A DNA stretch of 7,580 nucleotides from DATLEX01 sp035525045 (GTDB taxonomy: Bacteria; Acidobacteriota; Thermoanaerobaculia; Gp7-AA8), in contig DATLEX010000213.1 in assembly GCA_035525045.1 (NCBI GenBank), forward strand, positions 1 to 7,580, written 5' to 3'. Numbering within the stretch: position 1 is the first letter of the stretch; each line of letters starts with the position of its first letter. The translations under genes and the position numbers were made by a program. This document shows, one piece after another, positions 1 to 6,779 of the stretch. The notes under the pieces were generated by a model. The model worked only from the letters and a program-made list of their open reading frames with translations. It did no database searches and was not told the origin of the DNA.

Positions 1-1141
1 CCGCCGCGGCCAGCGCCAGTCCCGCCCCGGTGGCGAACGCCGCCCACGGAGAGACGTTCTGGTAGAGGAGTCCGAAGAGGGCCGAGCCGGCCAGAACCCC
101 GGCGCCGTTGACCAGGTAGTAGATGCCGAAGCTCCTTCCGCGGGCCGCGGGGGGAACGAGGTCGCTGATCAGGGCCCGCTCCGCCCCCTCGGACAGCGTG
201 AAGGGGATGGCATAGGCGACGAACAGCGCCATGAACGCCGGAATACTGGTCGCCGCGGGAAAGACGGCATAGATCACCGCGTAGCTGATCCAGCCGGCCA
301 TGAGGAGGCTCCGCCGGCCGGCACGGTCCGACACCGCTCCGGCGTACGTCGAGAAAAGCGCCTTCACCACATGGTGTGCCGCCCAAAGCAGCGGCAGCAT
401 CGGCGTGGCGATTCCGGCCGCGTGAGCCTGGAGGAGCAGGAAGGCATCGCTCGAGTTCGCGAGCGAAAAGAGGGCGATGGCGATCAGGGCCCGCCGGAAC
501 GGCCGCCCGAGCGGAGCGCGAACGGGCTCGCCTGCCGGCGGCGAGGATCGCGGTGCGCCGGCGCTCTCGGGAAGGGCGAACATCAGGAGCACGACTCCGA
601 TCGCGCCGGGGATGACGGCGAGAAAGAAGATCTGCCGCATCGGGAGGCCGAGCCCCTGCAGCAGGGCGATGGCGAGCAGCGGCCCGGCGATGGCGCCGGC
701 ATGGTCGAGCGCGCGCTGGAATCCGTAGGCGCGGCCGCGGTCACCGGCAAACGTCACGTCCGAGATGAGCGCATCGCGCGGCGCGGAGCGGAGACCCTTG
801 CCCGTGCGGTCGAGGAGCCGCGCCGTCAGGACCGCGGTCCACGCCGTCGCCGCTCCGATGATGGCGCGGGAGGCGGTCGCCAGCGCGTAGCCGGTCACCA
901 CCAGCGGCTTGCGGTGCCGCATCCGGTCCGACCAGGTCCCGGCCAGGTATCGCAGCACGGAGGCGAGCGCGTCCGCCGCCCCTTCGATCACCCCGATGAT
1001 CACCGGCGTGGCGCCGAGGGTCGCCGTCAGGAACACGGGAAGCAGCGGATAGATCATCTCGCTGGCCGTGTCGTTCAGCAGCGAGACAAAACCGAGGATG
1101 ATGACCTGCGGCGGCAGCCGCCTGGGCGTTTCATCCCTCAT
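1..1141 (-). CDS. MFS transporter, 3'-truncated at window edge
   Basis: This is an inner-membrane major facilitator superfamily permease; the substrate cannot be told. The minus strand is open from the ATG at 1139-1141 through 380 codons and runs off the left edge, so only the last helix or so is missing. Many hydrophobic stretches are visible, for example residues 11-40, 44-64, 146-163, 171-190, 217-237, 281-295 and 341-360. The MFS loop signature occurs twice: GTWSDRMRHRK (68-78) after helix 2 and GAVSDRAGRR (268-277) at the equivalent place in the second half. The block DRTGKGLRSAPRDALI (111-126) is typical of one MFS subgroup whose members are mostly annotated only as 'MFS transporter'. 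The start is supported by a GAGGG at 1150-1154 (minus strand), 8 nt upstream, which lies in a short tandem repeat. The gene diverges from hbd across 46 bp. The family is certain; the cargo is unknown. Confidence 0.9.
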   Translation of the reverse strand, partial: MRDETPRRLPPQVIILGFVSLLNDTASEMIYPLLPVFLTATLGATPVIIGVIEGAADALASVLRYLAGTWSDRMRHRKPLVVTGYALATASRAIIGAATAWTAVLTARLLDRTGKGLRSAPRDALISDVTFAGDRGRAYGFQRALDHAGAIAGPLLAIALLQGLGLPMRQIFFLAVIPGAIGVVLLMFALPESAGAPRSSPPAGEPVRAPLGRPFRRALIAIALFSLANSSDAFLLLQAHAAGIATPMLPLLWAAHHVVKALFSTYAGAVSDRAGRRSLLMAGWISYAVIYAVFPAATSIPAFMALFVAYAIPFTLSEGAERALISDLVPPAARGRSFGIYYLVNGAGVLAGSALFGLLYQNVSPWAAFATGAGLALAAA

Positions 1142-1156
1142 CCCTCAATCCCTCAC
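1131..1156. repeat. Short TCATCCC tandem repeat over the MFS start
   Basis: On the plus strand the units read TCATCCC (1131-1137), TCATCCC (1138-1144), TCAATCCC (1145-1152) and a partial TCAC (1153-1156). Read on the minus strand, the tract supplies the candidate Shine-Dalgarno (GAGGG), the ATG and the first codons of the transporter (Met-Arg-Asp). It is too short for a classical minisatellite, but the units are exact apart from one extra A. Confidence 0.6.
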
Positions 1157-1157
1157 A

Positions 1158-1163
1158 TAAAAT
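1158..1163 (+). promoter_or_regulatory. Possible -10 element for hbd in the divergent gap
   Basis: TAAAAT lies 24 nt upstream of the hbd ATG in the only A/T-rich stretch of the 46-bp gap between the transporter and hbd. It would give a leader of roughly 15-20 nt that includes the GGAG ribosome-binding site. No convincing -35 hexamer is visible 16-18 nt upstream, where the transporter start lies. Placement is by position and resemblance only. Confidence 0.35.
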
Positions 1164-1178
1164 GGCGCACGCTTCAAG

Positions 1179-1182
1179 GGAG
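1179..1182 (+). promoter_or_regulatory. Shine-Dalgarno (GGAG) of hbd
   Basis: GGAG within the purine run AAGGGAGAGAG lies 5 nt before the ATG at 1188. It fixes that start. It is the clearest ribosome-binding site on the plus strand of the window; the later genes have weak or no such motif. Confidence 0.6.
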
Positions 1183-1187
1183 AGAGC

Positions 1188-2064
<877 letters not shown>

Positions 2065-2072
<8 letters not shown>

Positions 2073-2096
2073 ATTTTGGATTTTGGGTTTTGGATT
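2065..2096 (+). repeat. A/T-rich heptamer tandem repeat between hbd and hydratase
   Basis: Units are GATTTTA (2065-2071), GATTTTG (2072-2078), GATTTTG (2079-2085), GGTTTTG (2086-2092) and a partial GATT (2093-2096). The tract stands out sharply from its GC-rich surroundings. It contains the TAG stop of hbd (2070-2072) and fills almost the whole 27-bp gap. It also creates an in-frame ATG at 2076 that would add eight repeat-derived residues to the hydratase. Heptamers of this kind resemble the short tandemly repeated repetitive (STRR) sequences known from cyanobacteria; that comparison is from general knowledge. Confidence 0.7.
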
Positions 2097-2099
2097 GCC

Positions 2100-2876
2100 A
2101 TGGAAAACATTCGAACTGAGAATCGCGAAGGTGTCCTGTGGATCACGATTGACAGGCCGAAGGTGCTGAATGCGCTCAATGCGCAGACGGTGGAGGAAAT
2201 CGGGCGCGCATTCGATGGTGCGCGCGATGACGAGTCCGTCCGCGCGGTGATCGTCACCGGGGCGGGGGAGAAGGCCTTCGTTGCCGGCGCCGACATCAAC
2301 GAGCTCGCCACGATGACGCCGATGAGCGGCAAGGCGGTCTCCGAGAAGGGGCAGGGCGTCCTCCTCTCCATCGAGCACTTTCCCAAGCCGGTCATCGCCG
2401 CCATCAACGGCTTCGCCCTCGGCGGCGGATGCGAGCTGGCCCTCGCGTGCCACATCCGCATCGCCTCGGAGAAGGCCCAGCTCGGGCTCCCCGAAGTGAC
2501 TCTCGGGATCATCCCGGGCTACGGCGGGACGCAGCGGATGGCGCGGCTGGTCGGGAAGGCGAAGGCGCTGGAGCTGGTCTGCGGCGGCGAGCGCATCGGG
2601 GCGGCCGAGGCGGAGCGGATTGGTCTCGTGAACAAGGTCGTGCCGGCGGACCAGCTCCTGGCCGCCGCCGAGGCGATGGCGAAGACGATCGCCTCCCGCT
2701 CTCCCGTGGCGGTGCGGGCCGCCATCGAGGCCATCAACCATGGCAGCGACATGCCATTCGAGGAGGGGCAGCTCCTGGAGGCCACGCTTTTCGGCCTCCT
2801 CTGCGCCACCGAGGACATGAAAGAGGGGATGAACGCGTTCCTGGAGAAGCGCCCGGCGAAGTTTCCGGGGAAGTAA
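2100..2876 (+). CDS. Enoyl-CoA hydratase (crotonase family)
   Basis: This enzyme hydrates trans-2-enoyl-CoA to (S)-3-hydroxyacyl-CoA, the step paired with Hbd next door, and acts in the cytoplasm. Its 258 residues are the typical size of a single-domain crotonase. The oxyanion-hole segments are AGADI (62-66) and GGG (108-110). Both catalytic glutamates are present, Glu112 in GGGCELALA and Glu132 in LGLPEVTLGIIPG, 20 residues apart as in the rat enzyme. GYGGTQRM (140-147) and the C-terminal EGMNAFLEKRPAKF (242-255) are standard family features. I chose the ATG at 2100 because the family N-terminus begins about there; the upstream ATG at 2076 would only add residues encoded by the repeat. There is only a weak GGA 5 nt upstream, so translation may be coupled to hbd. 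Crotonase (crt) activity is plausible from the pairing with Hbd but not proven. Confidence 0.93.
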   Translation: MENIRTENREGVLWITIDRPKVLNALNAQTVEEIGRAFDGARDDESVRAVIVTGAGEKAFVAGADINELATMTPMSGKAVSEKGQGVLLSIEHFPKPVIAAINGFALGGGCELALACHIRIASEKAQLGLPEVTLGIIPGYGGTQRMARLVGKAKALELVCGGERIGAAEAERIGLVNKVVPADQLLAAAEAMAKTIASRSPVAVRAAIEAINHGSDMPFEEGQLLEATLFGLLCATEDMKEGMNAFLEKRPAKFPGK

Positions 2877-2878
2877 GA

Positions 2879-2908
2879 TGTCATCCCGAGCGTGAGCTCG
2901 GGATGACA
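2879..2908. repeat. Perfect 13-bp hairpin (REP-like), GTGA loop
   Basis: The left arm TGTCATCCCGAGC (2879-2891) is perfectly complementary to the right arm (2896-2908), with a 4-nt loop GTGA, a GNRA-type tetraloop in RNA. It begins 2 bp after the hydratase stop and ends 9 bp before the preferred metallolyase start. No T-run follows, so it does not look like an intrinsic terminator; it could act as an mRNA-stabilising or processing stem. GTCATCC-type palindromes are common dispersed intergenic repeats in many bacteria (general knowledge). Whether this one is repeated in the host genome cannot be seen here. Confidence 0.75.
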
Positions 2909-2917
2909 CACACGAAT

Positions 2918-4180
2918 ATGCCCGACGACCTGCAGAACCTCATCTACGACTGGAACGTGGCGGTGGAGCAGCCGTCGCGGCCGGTGGGGAAGAAGATCGA
3001 GTTCGACGACGAGACCCTCCGCGACGGGCTGCAGTCGCCCTCGGTCACCGATCCCTCCCTCGAGCAGAAGATCCGCATCCTCCACTACATGAACGACATC
3101 GGCGTCGACAACGCCGACATCGGGCTCCCCGGCGCGGGGCCGCACGTCCAGAAGACGGTGGAGGCGCTGGCGCGGGAGATCGTCCAGAACAAGCTCTCGG
3201 TCTATCCCTCCGCAGCGGGTCGGACGCACGAGAACGACATCCAGCCGATCATCGACATCTCACAGCGCGTCGGGATCGCCATCGAGGCGGACCTCTTCAT
3301 CGGCTCCTCCCCCATCCGGCGCTTCACCGAGGAGTGGGACCTCGACTGGATCATCGAGCAGTCGGCGAAGGCGGTGCGCTTCGCCGTCCAGAACGGCATC
3401 CCGGTCATGTACGTGACCGAGGACACCACTCGGGCCAAGCCGGAAGACGTGGAGAAGCTCTACATCGCCGCGATCGAGGCGGGAGCGTCACGCGTCTGCA
3501 TCGCCGACACGGTCGGGCACGCCACGCCGTGGGGGGCGCGGAACCTGGTGCATTTCGTCCGGAAGATGGTCGACCGGGTGAACCCGGAGGTGAAGGTCGA
3601 CTGGCATGGACACCAGGACCGCGGCCTCGGCGTGATCAACTGCATCGCGGCGCTGGAGGCGGGGGCGGATCGCGTCCACGGCTCGGCGGGGGGGATCGGG
3701 GAGCGGGTCGGCAACACGCCGATCGACATCCTCATGGTGAACCTGAAGCTGATGGGGTGGATCGAGAACGACCTCTCCCGCCTCGGCGAGTACGTCCGCT
3801 TCGTCTCGGAGGCGGTGCGCGTCCCGCTGCCCGATCAGTATCCGGTGTTCGGGCGGGACGCCTTCCGCACCGGGACGGGCGTGCACGCGGCGGCCATCAT
3901 CAAGGCCCGCAGGAAGGGAAGCGAATGGCTGGCCGACCGCGTTTACTCGGGCGTTCCGGCGGGAATGTTCGGCCTGCAGCAGGTGATCGAGGTGGGGCCG
4001 ATGAGCGGGCTCTCCAACGTCATCTACTGGCTTTCGGCGAACGGGTACCCGCAGGAAGAATCGCTGGCGAAGGAGATGTTCGAGCTTGCGAAGTCGACGA
4101 ATCGCGTGCTGAGCGACGAGGAGCTGCACTCCTGCGCGAGCCGCTGGCAGGAGCGAGAGGCCCGAGTGGCGGAACGGTAG
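2918..4180 (+). CDS. DRE-TIM metallolyase, isopropylmalate/homocitrate synthase-like
   Basis: This is a predicted divalent-metal-dependent TIM-barrel enzyme that makes or cleaves a C-C bond next to an acyl-CoA or 2-oxoacid. The DRE motif is DETLRDGLQSP (31-41, Arg35 and Asp36). The metal-binding HxH is WHGHQDRGLG (His230, His232). DTVGHATP (197-204) and GGIGERVGNTPID (258-270) are typical of the LeuA/homocitrate/citramalate branch, not of HMG-CoA lyase, which is also shorter (about 300 residues against 420 here). FRTGTGVHAAAI (316-327) and GPMSGLSNVIYWL (360-372) resemble the post-barrel subdomains of isopropylmalate synthase. The C-terminal leucine-feedback domain is absent, so feedback inhibition of that kind is unlikely. 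The RDGLQ core has Leu where synthases usually have Glu, as HMG-CoA lyases do. The start is uncertain: an in-frame ATG at 2903 lies inside the hairpin arm. The last seven codons and the stop lie inside the tRNA gene. The substrate is unresolved. Confidence 0.85.
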   Translation: MPDDLQNLIYDWNVAVEQPSRPVGKKIEFDDETLRDGLQSPSVTDPSLEQKIRILHYMNDIGVDNADIGLPGAGPHVQKTVEALAREIVQNKLSVYPSAAGRTHENDIQPIIDISQRVGIAIEADLFIGSSPIRRFTEEWDLDWIIEQSAKAVRFAVQNGIPVMYVTEDTTRAKPEDVEKLYIAAIEAGASRVCIADTVGHATPWGARNLVHFVRKMVDRVNPEVKVDWHGHQDRGLGVINCIAALEAGADRVHGSAGGIGERVGNTPIDILMVNLKLMGWIENDLSRLGEYVRFVSEAVRVPLPDQYPVFGRDAFRTGTGVHAAAIIKARRKGSEWLADRVYSGVPAGMFGLQQVIEVGPMSGLSNVIYWLSANGYPQEESLAKEMFELAKSTNRVLSDEELHSCASRWQEREARVAER

Positions 4181-4245
4181 ACGCGGAGGTCTCAAAAACC
4201 TCTTGTCGCAAGGCAGTGCCGGTTCGAGTCCGGCCTCGGGCACCA
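4160..4245 (+). tRNA. tRNA-Leu (anticodon CAA), CCA encoded
   Basis: This is a complete class II tRNA of 86 nt. The acceptor GCCCGAG (4160-4166) pairs perfectly with CTCGGGC (4235-4241), followed by A73 and an encoded CCA (4243-4245). The D-stem is GCG/CGC (4169-4171, 4182-4184) with GGTAGA in the loop. The anticodon stem is GAGGT/ACCTC around the loop CTCAAAA, giving CAA at 4193-4195, which reads UUG. The long variable arm (from about 4203) forms a 4-bp stem with a GCAA loop. The T-arm is GCCGG-TTCGAGT-CCGGC. It closely resembles E. coli tRNA-Leu(CAA). It lies on the same strand as the metallolyase gene and overlaps its last 21 bases. With no obvious promoter of its own, it may be cut from the hbd operon transcript by RNase P. 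Confidence 0.97.
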
Positions 4246-4258
4246 GACGAAATCAACG

Positions 4259-4264
4259 TAGAAT
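4259..4264 (+). promoter_or_regulatory. TAGAAT box, likely leaderless promoter of the subtilase
   Basis: TAGAAT is followed by exactly 8 nt and then the ATG at 4273. A -10 element here would start transcription at or within a base or two of the start codon. No Shine-Dalgarno is present in the 27 nt between the tRNA CCA end and the ATG, as expected for a leaderless mRNA. Any -35 contact would fall within the 3' half of the tRNA gene. The same box and spacing recur before the gene at 6780. Confidence 0.5.
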
Positions 4265-4272
4265 AACTATCC

Positions 4273-6756
4273 ATGCGCCGAAGACTCCTCTCGATCGTCC
4301 TCGTTCTCTTCACGGCCGCCAACGCCTCCGCGGCGTGGGACCGCTCCATCGATCCCACTTCGAAAGGCGATCCGGAGCGGATCGGCCGATCGCGGCATTA
4401 CATCCTGACACCAGCCGATGTCCTGAGTCCCGCGGACCAGGCCGGGCTCGCCATGCGGGGCATCGAGGTGACCCAGCCGCTCAGCGGAGGGCGATACCTG
4501 GTTCGCGTGGCGCCGGGGGTGACGGTCGACGCCTCGTACGAGCGGTTGACGGCGGAGAAGAAGATCCATCGCGGCGCGCTGCGGGCGGCGACATCCGGCA
4601 GGCCGTTCGCCTCGGTGAACGTGCTGTTCCACGACGACGTTCCGTTCGAGGCCGCCCGCAGTGTGATCACGGAGGCCGGCGGGACGTTCGAAGACCCGCT
4701 GCAGCTCGGCTTCGAGGTGCCGATGCGGATCGGCGCGCGCATCCCCTCGACCGCGCTGCTCGCTCTTGCCGCCGATGAGCGGGTGTTGCTGGTGTACGGT
4801 CCGATGCGGCTGCGCCCGGTGCTTCACAACGCATTTTCGGGAAGGGTGTCGGGCGTGGATGTTCTGCATCAGGCTCCCTACGGCCTGACCGGTGCTGGCG
4901 TGGTGTTGTCGTTCTTCGAGCTCTACCCGGCGGATGCGACCCACCGCGAGTTCGCTGGCCGCCTCACGACACACCTCACGCCATGTCCCGGGCACAGCAG
5001 CGCGGCGCATTCCACGCATGTCGCAGGAACGATGATCGCCGCCGGTATCGAACCGAAGGCCAAAGGCATGGCACCCGCCGCGACGCTGCATCAATTCTCA
5101 GTGTGTGAAGATAACTTCCTCAACATAAAGGAGAAACTCAGCCGGGACTACGGCGTCGTGGCCGACAACAACTCCTGGGGCTATTCTGTGGGGTGGTGTA
5201 ATTCCGGTCCGGACTGTGATGGGTGGGTGTGGGAGGACACGAACGTGTATTACGGCGCCTACGACAGGTTCTACACGGCGCCGCTCGACAAGATCACGCG
5301 CACGGCGGGGGTCCTGTTCGTCCACTCGGCCGGAAACGATGCGCTGAAGCGGGGTCCGACCTCCGCGCCGTTCGCTCACAAGCACACCGACCACAACGGT
5401 GACCTGATTCCCGGCACCTTCTGTTACTCGGCGGACGGAAGCCGAAACGACTGTCCGACGCCGGCCTGCTCGGCCGGAACGGAGTTCTGCGAAGCGGTCC
5501 GGCATCCGCAGATCGTGGCCGACCTGCCTGCGCCGTACGGCTCGATCGGGCTGACCGCGTCGGCCAAGAACGTCATCGCCGTCGGCGCGCTCAGCGTGAG
5601 CGTGGCAAATCCCGGCACGAGGGTCATCGCATCCTTCAGCTCTCATGGGCCGACGCGGGACGGACGCGTCAAACCCGACCTGATGGCCCGCGGCACGTCG
5701 GTGTTTTCGACCACGCCGAACGAGCGCTATGGCAACAACGACGGCACGTCGATGGCGGCACCGGCCGTGGTTGGCATGGCCGCCCTCGTCACCGAGCAGT
5801 GGCGCATAACCTACGGCGGACAGACGCCCTCCCCGGCGGTGCTCAAGACCGTGCTGATCGCCGGCGCGGAAGATGAAGGCAATCCCGGTCCCGACTACGT
5901 CTACGGCTTCGGGACGGCCAACGCCAAGAACGCGGTGGACCTGGTCCTCGCCGACGGCGGCACGGGACGGCGGGTCAGGAGCGGCGCGCTCGCCCACGGC
6001 GGGACCTTCGAGGTGCCGCTCACCGCCGCCGCCGGACAGACCGTGCGGGTCGTTCTCGGGTGGAGCGACCCGGAAGTGGTGATCTTTCCCTCCGACGGCC
6101 TAGCCACGGCGACGCTGGTGAACGATCTCGACCTGAAGGTGATCACGCCGGGCGGCGAGACGCTCCTCCCGTATGTCCTCGACCGGTCCCAGCCGACCCA
6201 GCCGGCCACACGTGGCGTCAACACGATCGACAACACCGAGGTGCTGGAGTTCACCGCGGCCGCGGCGGGGCAGTACCGCGTCGTGGTGACCGGCACAAGG
6301 ATCATGGCGCAGTCGCCGCAGCAGTTCGTGGTCGTGGCCAGCGCCGACATGCAGGCCGATCCGGCGCCGTGCATCGATTTCAACGAGCCGAACGACACCG
6401 AGGCGACGGCCGCCGCGCTGGCGCGCGGCGTCTCGGTGGCCGGCCGTACGTGCACGGCGGCAGACGTCGACTACTTCACCTTCGTCGCCAATCAGCCGGG
6501 GGAGGTTTCGGTGACGGTCACGGCGACCGGGACGCCGCTGCGCGTGACGCTGGGCAGCACGGCCACCGGCTCGCAGACGGCGGAGGTCGCGGCCGGCCAG
6601 TCCGGGACGCTGTCGGTGGCGTACAACTCGACGGCGACGACGCCGTTCTTCCTGCGCCTGGAGGCTGCGGGCGCCCTCGGCACCGACACCGCATACACGA
6701 TTCTTGCCGACTACCCGTTCGACCCGGGACCGCGCCGGCGCGCGGTGGGACGGTAG
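4273..6756 (+). CDS. Secreted subtilisin-like serine protease (S8, KP-43-like) with PPC domain
   Basis: This is a predicted exported endopeptidase of 827 residues. A signal peptide covers residues 1-20 (MRRR, hydrophobic core, cleavage probably after NASA). Residues 21 to about 200 form a long propeptide-like region. The S8 catalytic domain spans about 203-560: catalytic His246 in AHSTHVAGT (Ser replaces the usual Gly after His), oxyanion Asn355 in HSAGND and nucleophile Ser493 in GTSMAAP. The usual catalytic Asp position aligns with Glu216 (LSFFELYPADATHREF), a notable departure. Residues 575-690 form a beta-rich KP-43-type domain (LVNDLDLKVITPGG, 615-628). Residues 700-812 form a bacterial pre-peptidase C-terminal (PPC) domain (FNEPNDT, then DVDYFTF). 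Ten cysteines, eight in the catalytic domain, suggest disulfides. The protein ends in a basic tail, GPRRRAVGR. The signal peptide at residue 1 supports the ATG. It follows the tRNA by 27 bp with its own putative promoter. Confidence 0.9.
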   Translation: MRRRLLSIVLVLFTAANASAAWDRSIDPTSKGDPERIGRSRHYILTPADVLSPADQAGLAMRGIEVTQPLSGGRYLVRVAPGVTVDASYERLTAEKKIHRGALRAATSGRPFASVNVLFHDDVPFEAARSVITEAGGTFEDPLQLGFEVPMRIGARIPSTALLALAADERVLLVYGPMRLRPVLHNAFSGRVSGVDVLHQAPYGLTGAGVVLSFFELYPADATHREFAGRLTTHLTPCPGHSSAAHSTHVAGTMIAAGIEPKAKGMAPAATLHQFSVCEDNFLNIKEKLSRDYGVVADNNSWGYSVGWCNSGPDCDGWVWEDTNVYYGAYDRFYTAPLDKITRTAGVLFVHSAGNDALKRGPTSAPFAHKHTDHNGDLIPGTFCYSADGSRNDCPTPACSAGTEFCEAVRHPQIVADLPAPYGSIGLTASAKNVIAVGALSVSVANPGTRVIASFSSHGPTRDGRVKPDLMARGTSVFSTTPNERYGNNDGTSMAAPAVVGMAALVTEQWRITYGGQTPSPAVLKTVLIAGAEDEGNPGPDYVYGFGTANAKNAVDLVLADGGTGRRVRSGALAHGGTFEVPLTAAAGQTVRVVLGWSDPEVVIFPSDGLATATLVNDLDLKVITPGGETLLPYVLDRSQPTQPATRGVNTIDNTEVLEFTAAAAGQYRVVVTGTRIMAQSPQQFVVVASADMQADPAPCIDFNEPNDTEATAAALARGVSVAGRTCTAADVDYFTFVANQPGEVSVTVTATGTPLRVTLGSTATGSQTAEVAAGQSGTLSVAYNSTATTPFFLRLEAAGALGTDTAYTILADYPFDPGPRRRAVGR

Positions 6757-6765
6757 AGTCCGCGC

Positions 6766-6771
6766 TAGAAT
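6766..6771 (+). promoter_or_regulatory. TAGAAT box, likely leaderless promoter of the liuC-like gene
   Basis: TAGAAT lies exactly 8 nt before the GTG at 6780, in the 23-bp gap after the protease stop. The geometry is identical to the box before the protease. There is no Shine-Dalgarno between box and start (CGCGCGCC). Together with the family-consistent N-terminus this supports the GTG start and leaderless transcription. No -35 hexamer is evident. Confidence 0.5.
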
Positions 6772-6779
6772 CGCGCGCC

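Noticed and set aside
2076..2099. Upstream ATG start for the enoyl-CoA hydratase
   Set aside because: It would add eight residues encoded wholly by the heptamer repeat. The family N-terminus matches the ATG at 2100.
4246..4272. Possible terminator after the tRNA or tRNA-linked attachment site
   Set aside because: The 27-nt gap has no inverted repeat or T-run, and no second copy of the tRNA 3' end or integrase gene is present in the window.
4267..5997. Minus-strand open frames opposite the protease (275 and 299 codons)
   Set aside because: No start context or domain, and compositional bias expected of an antisense shadow of a GC-rich gene with a signal peptide and S8 motifs.
6729..6746. 7-bp GC hairpin (ACCGCGC / GCGCGGT) near the protease stop, considered as a terminator
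   Set aside because: It lies inside the coding sequence on Arg codons and has no following T-run, so composition explains it.
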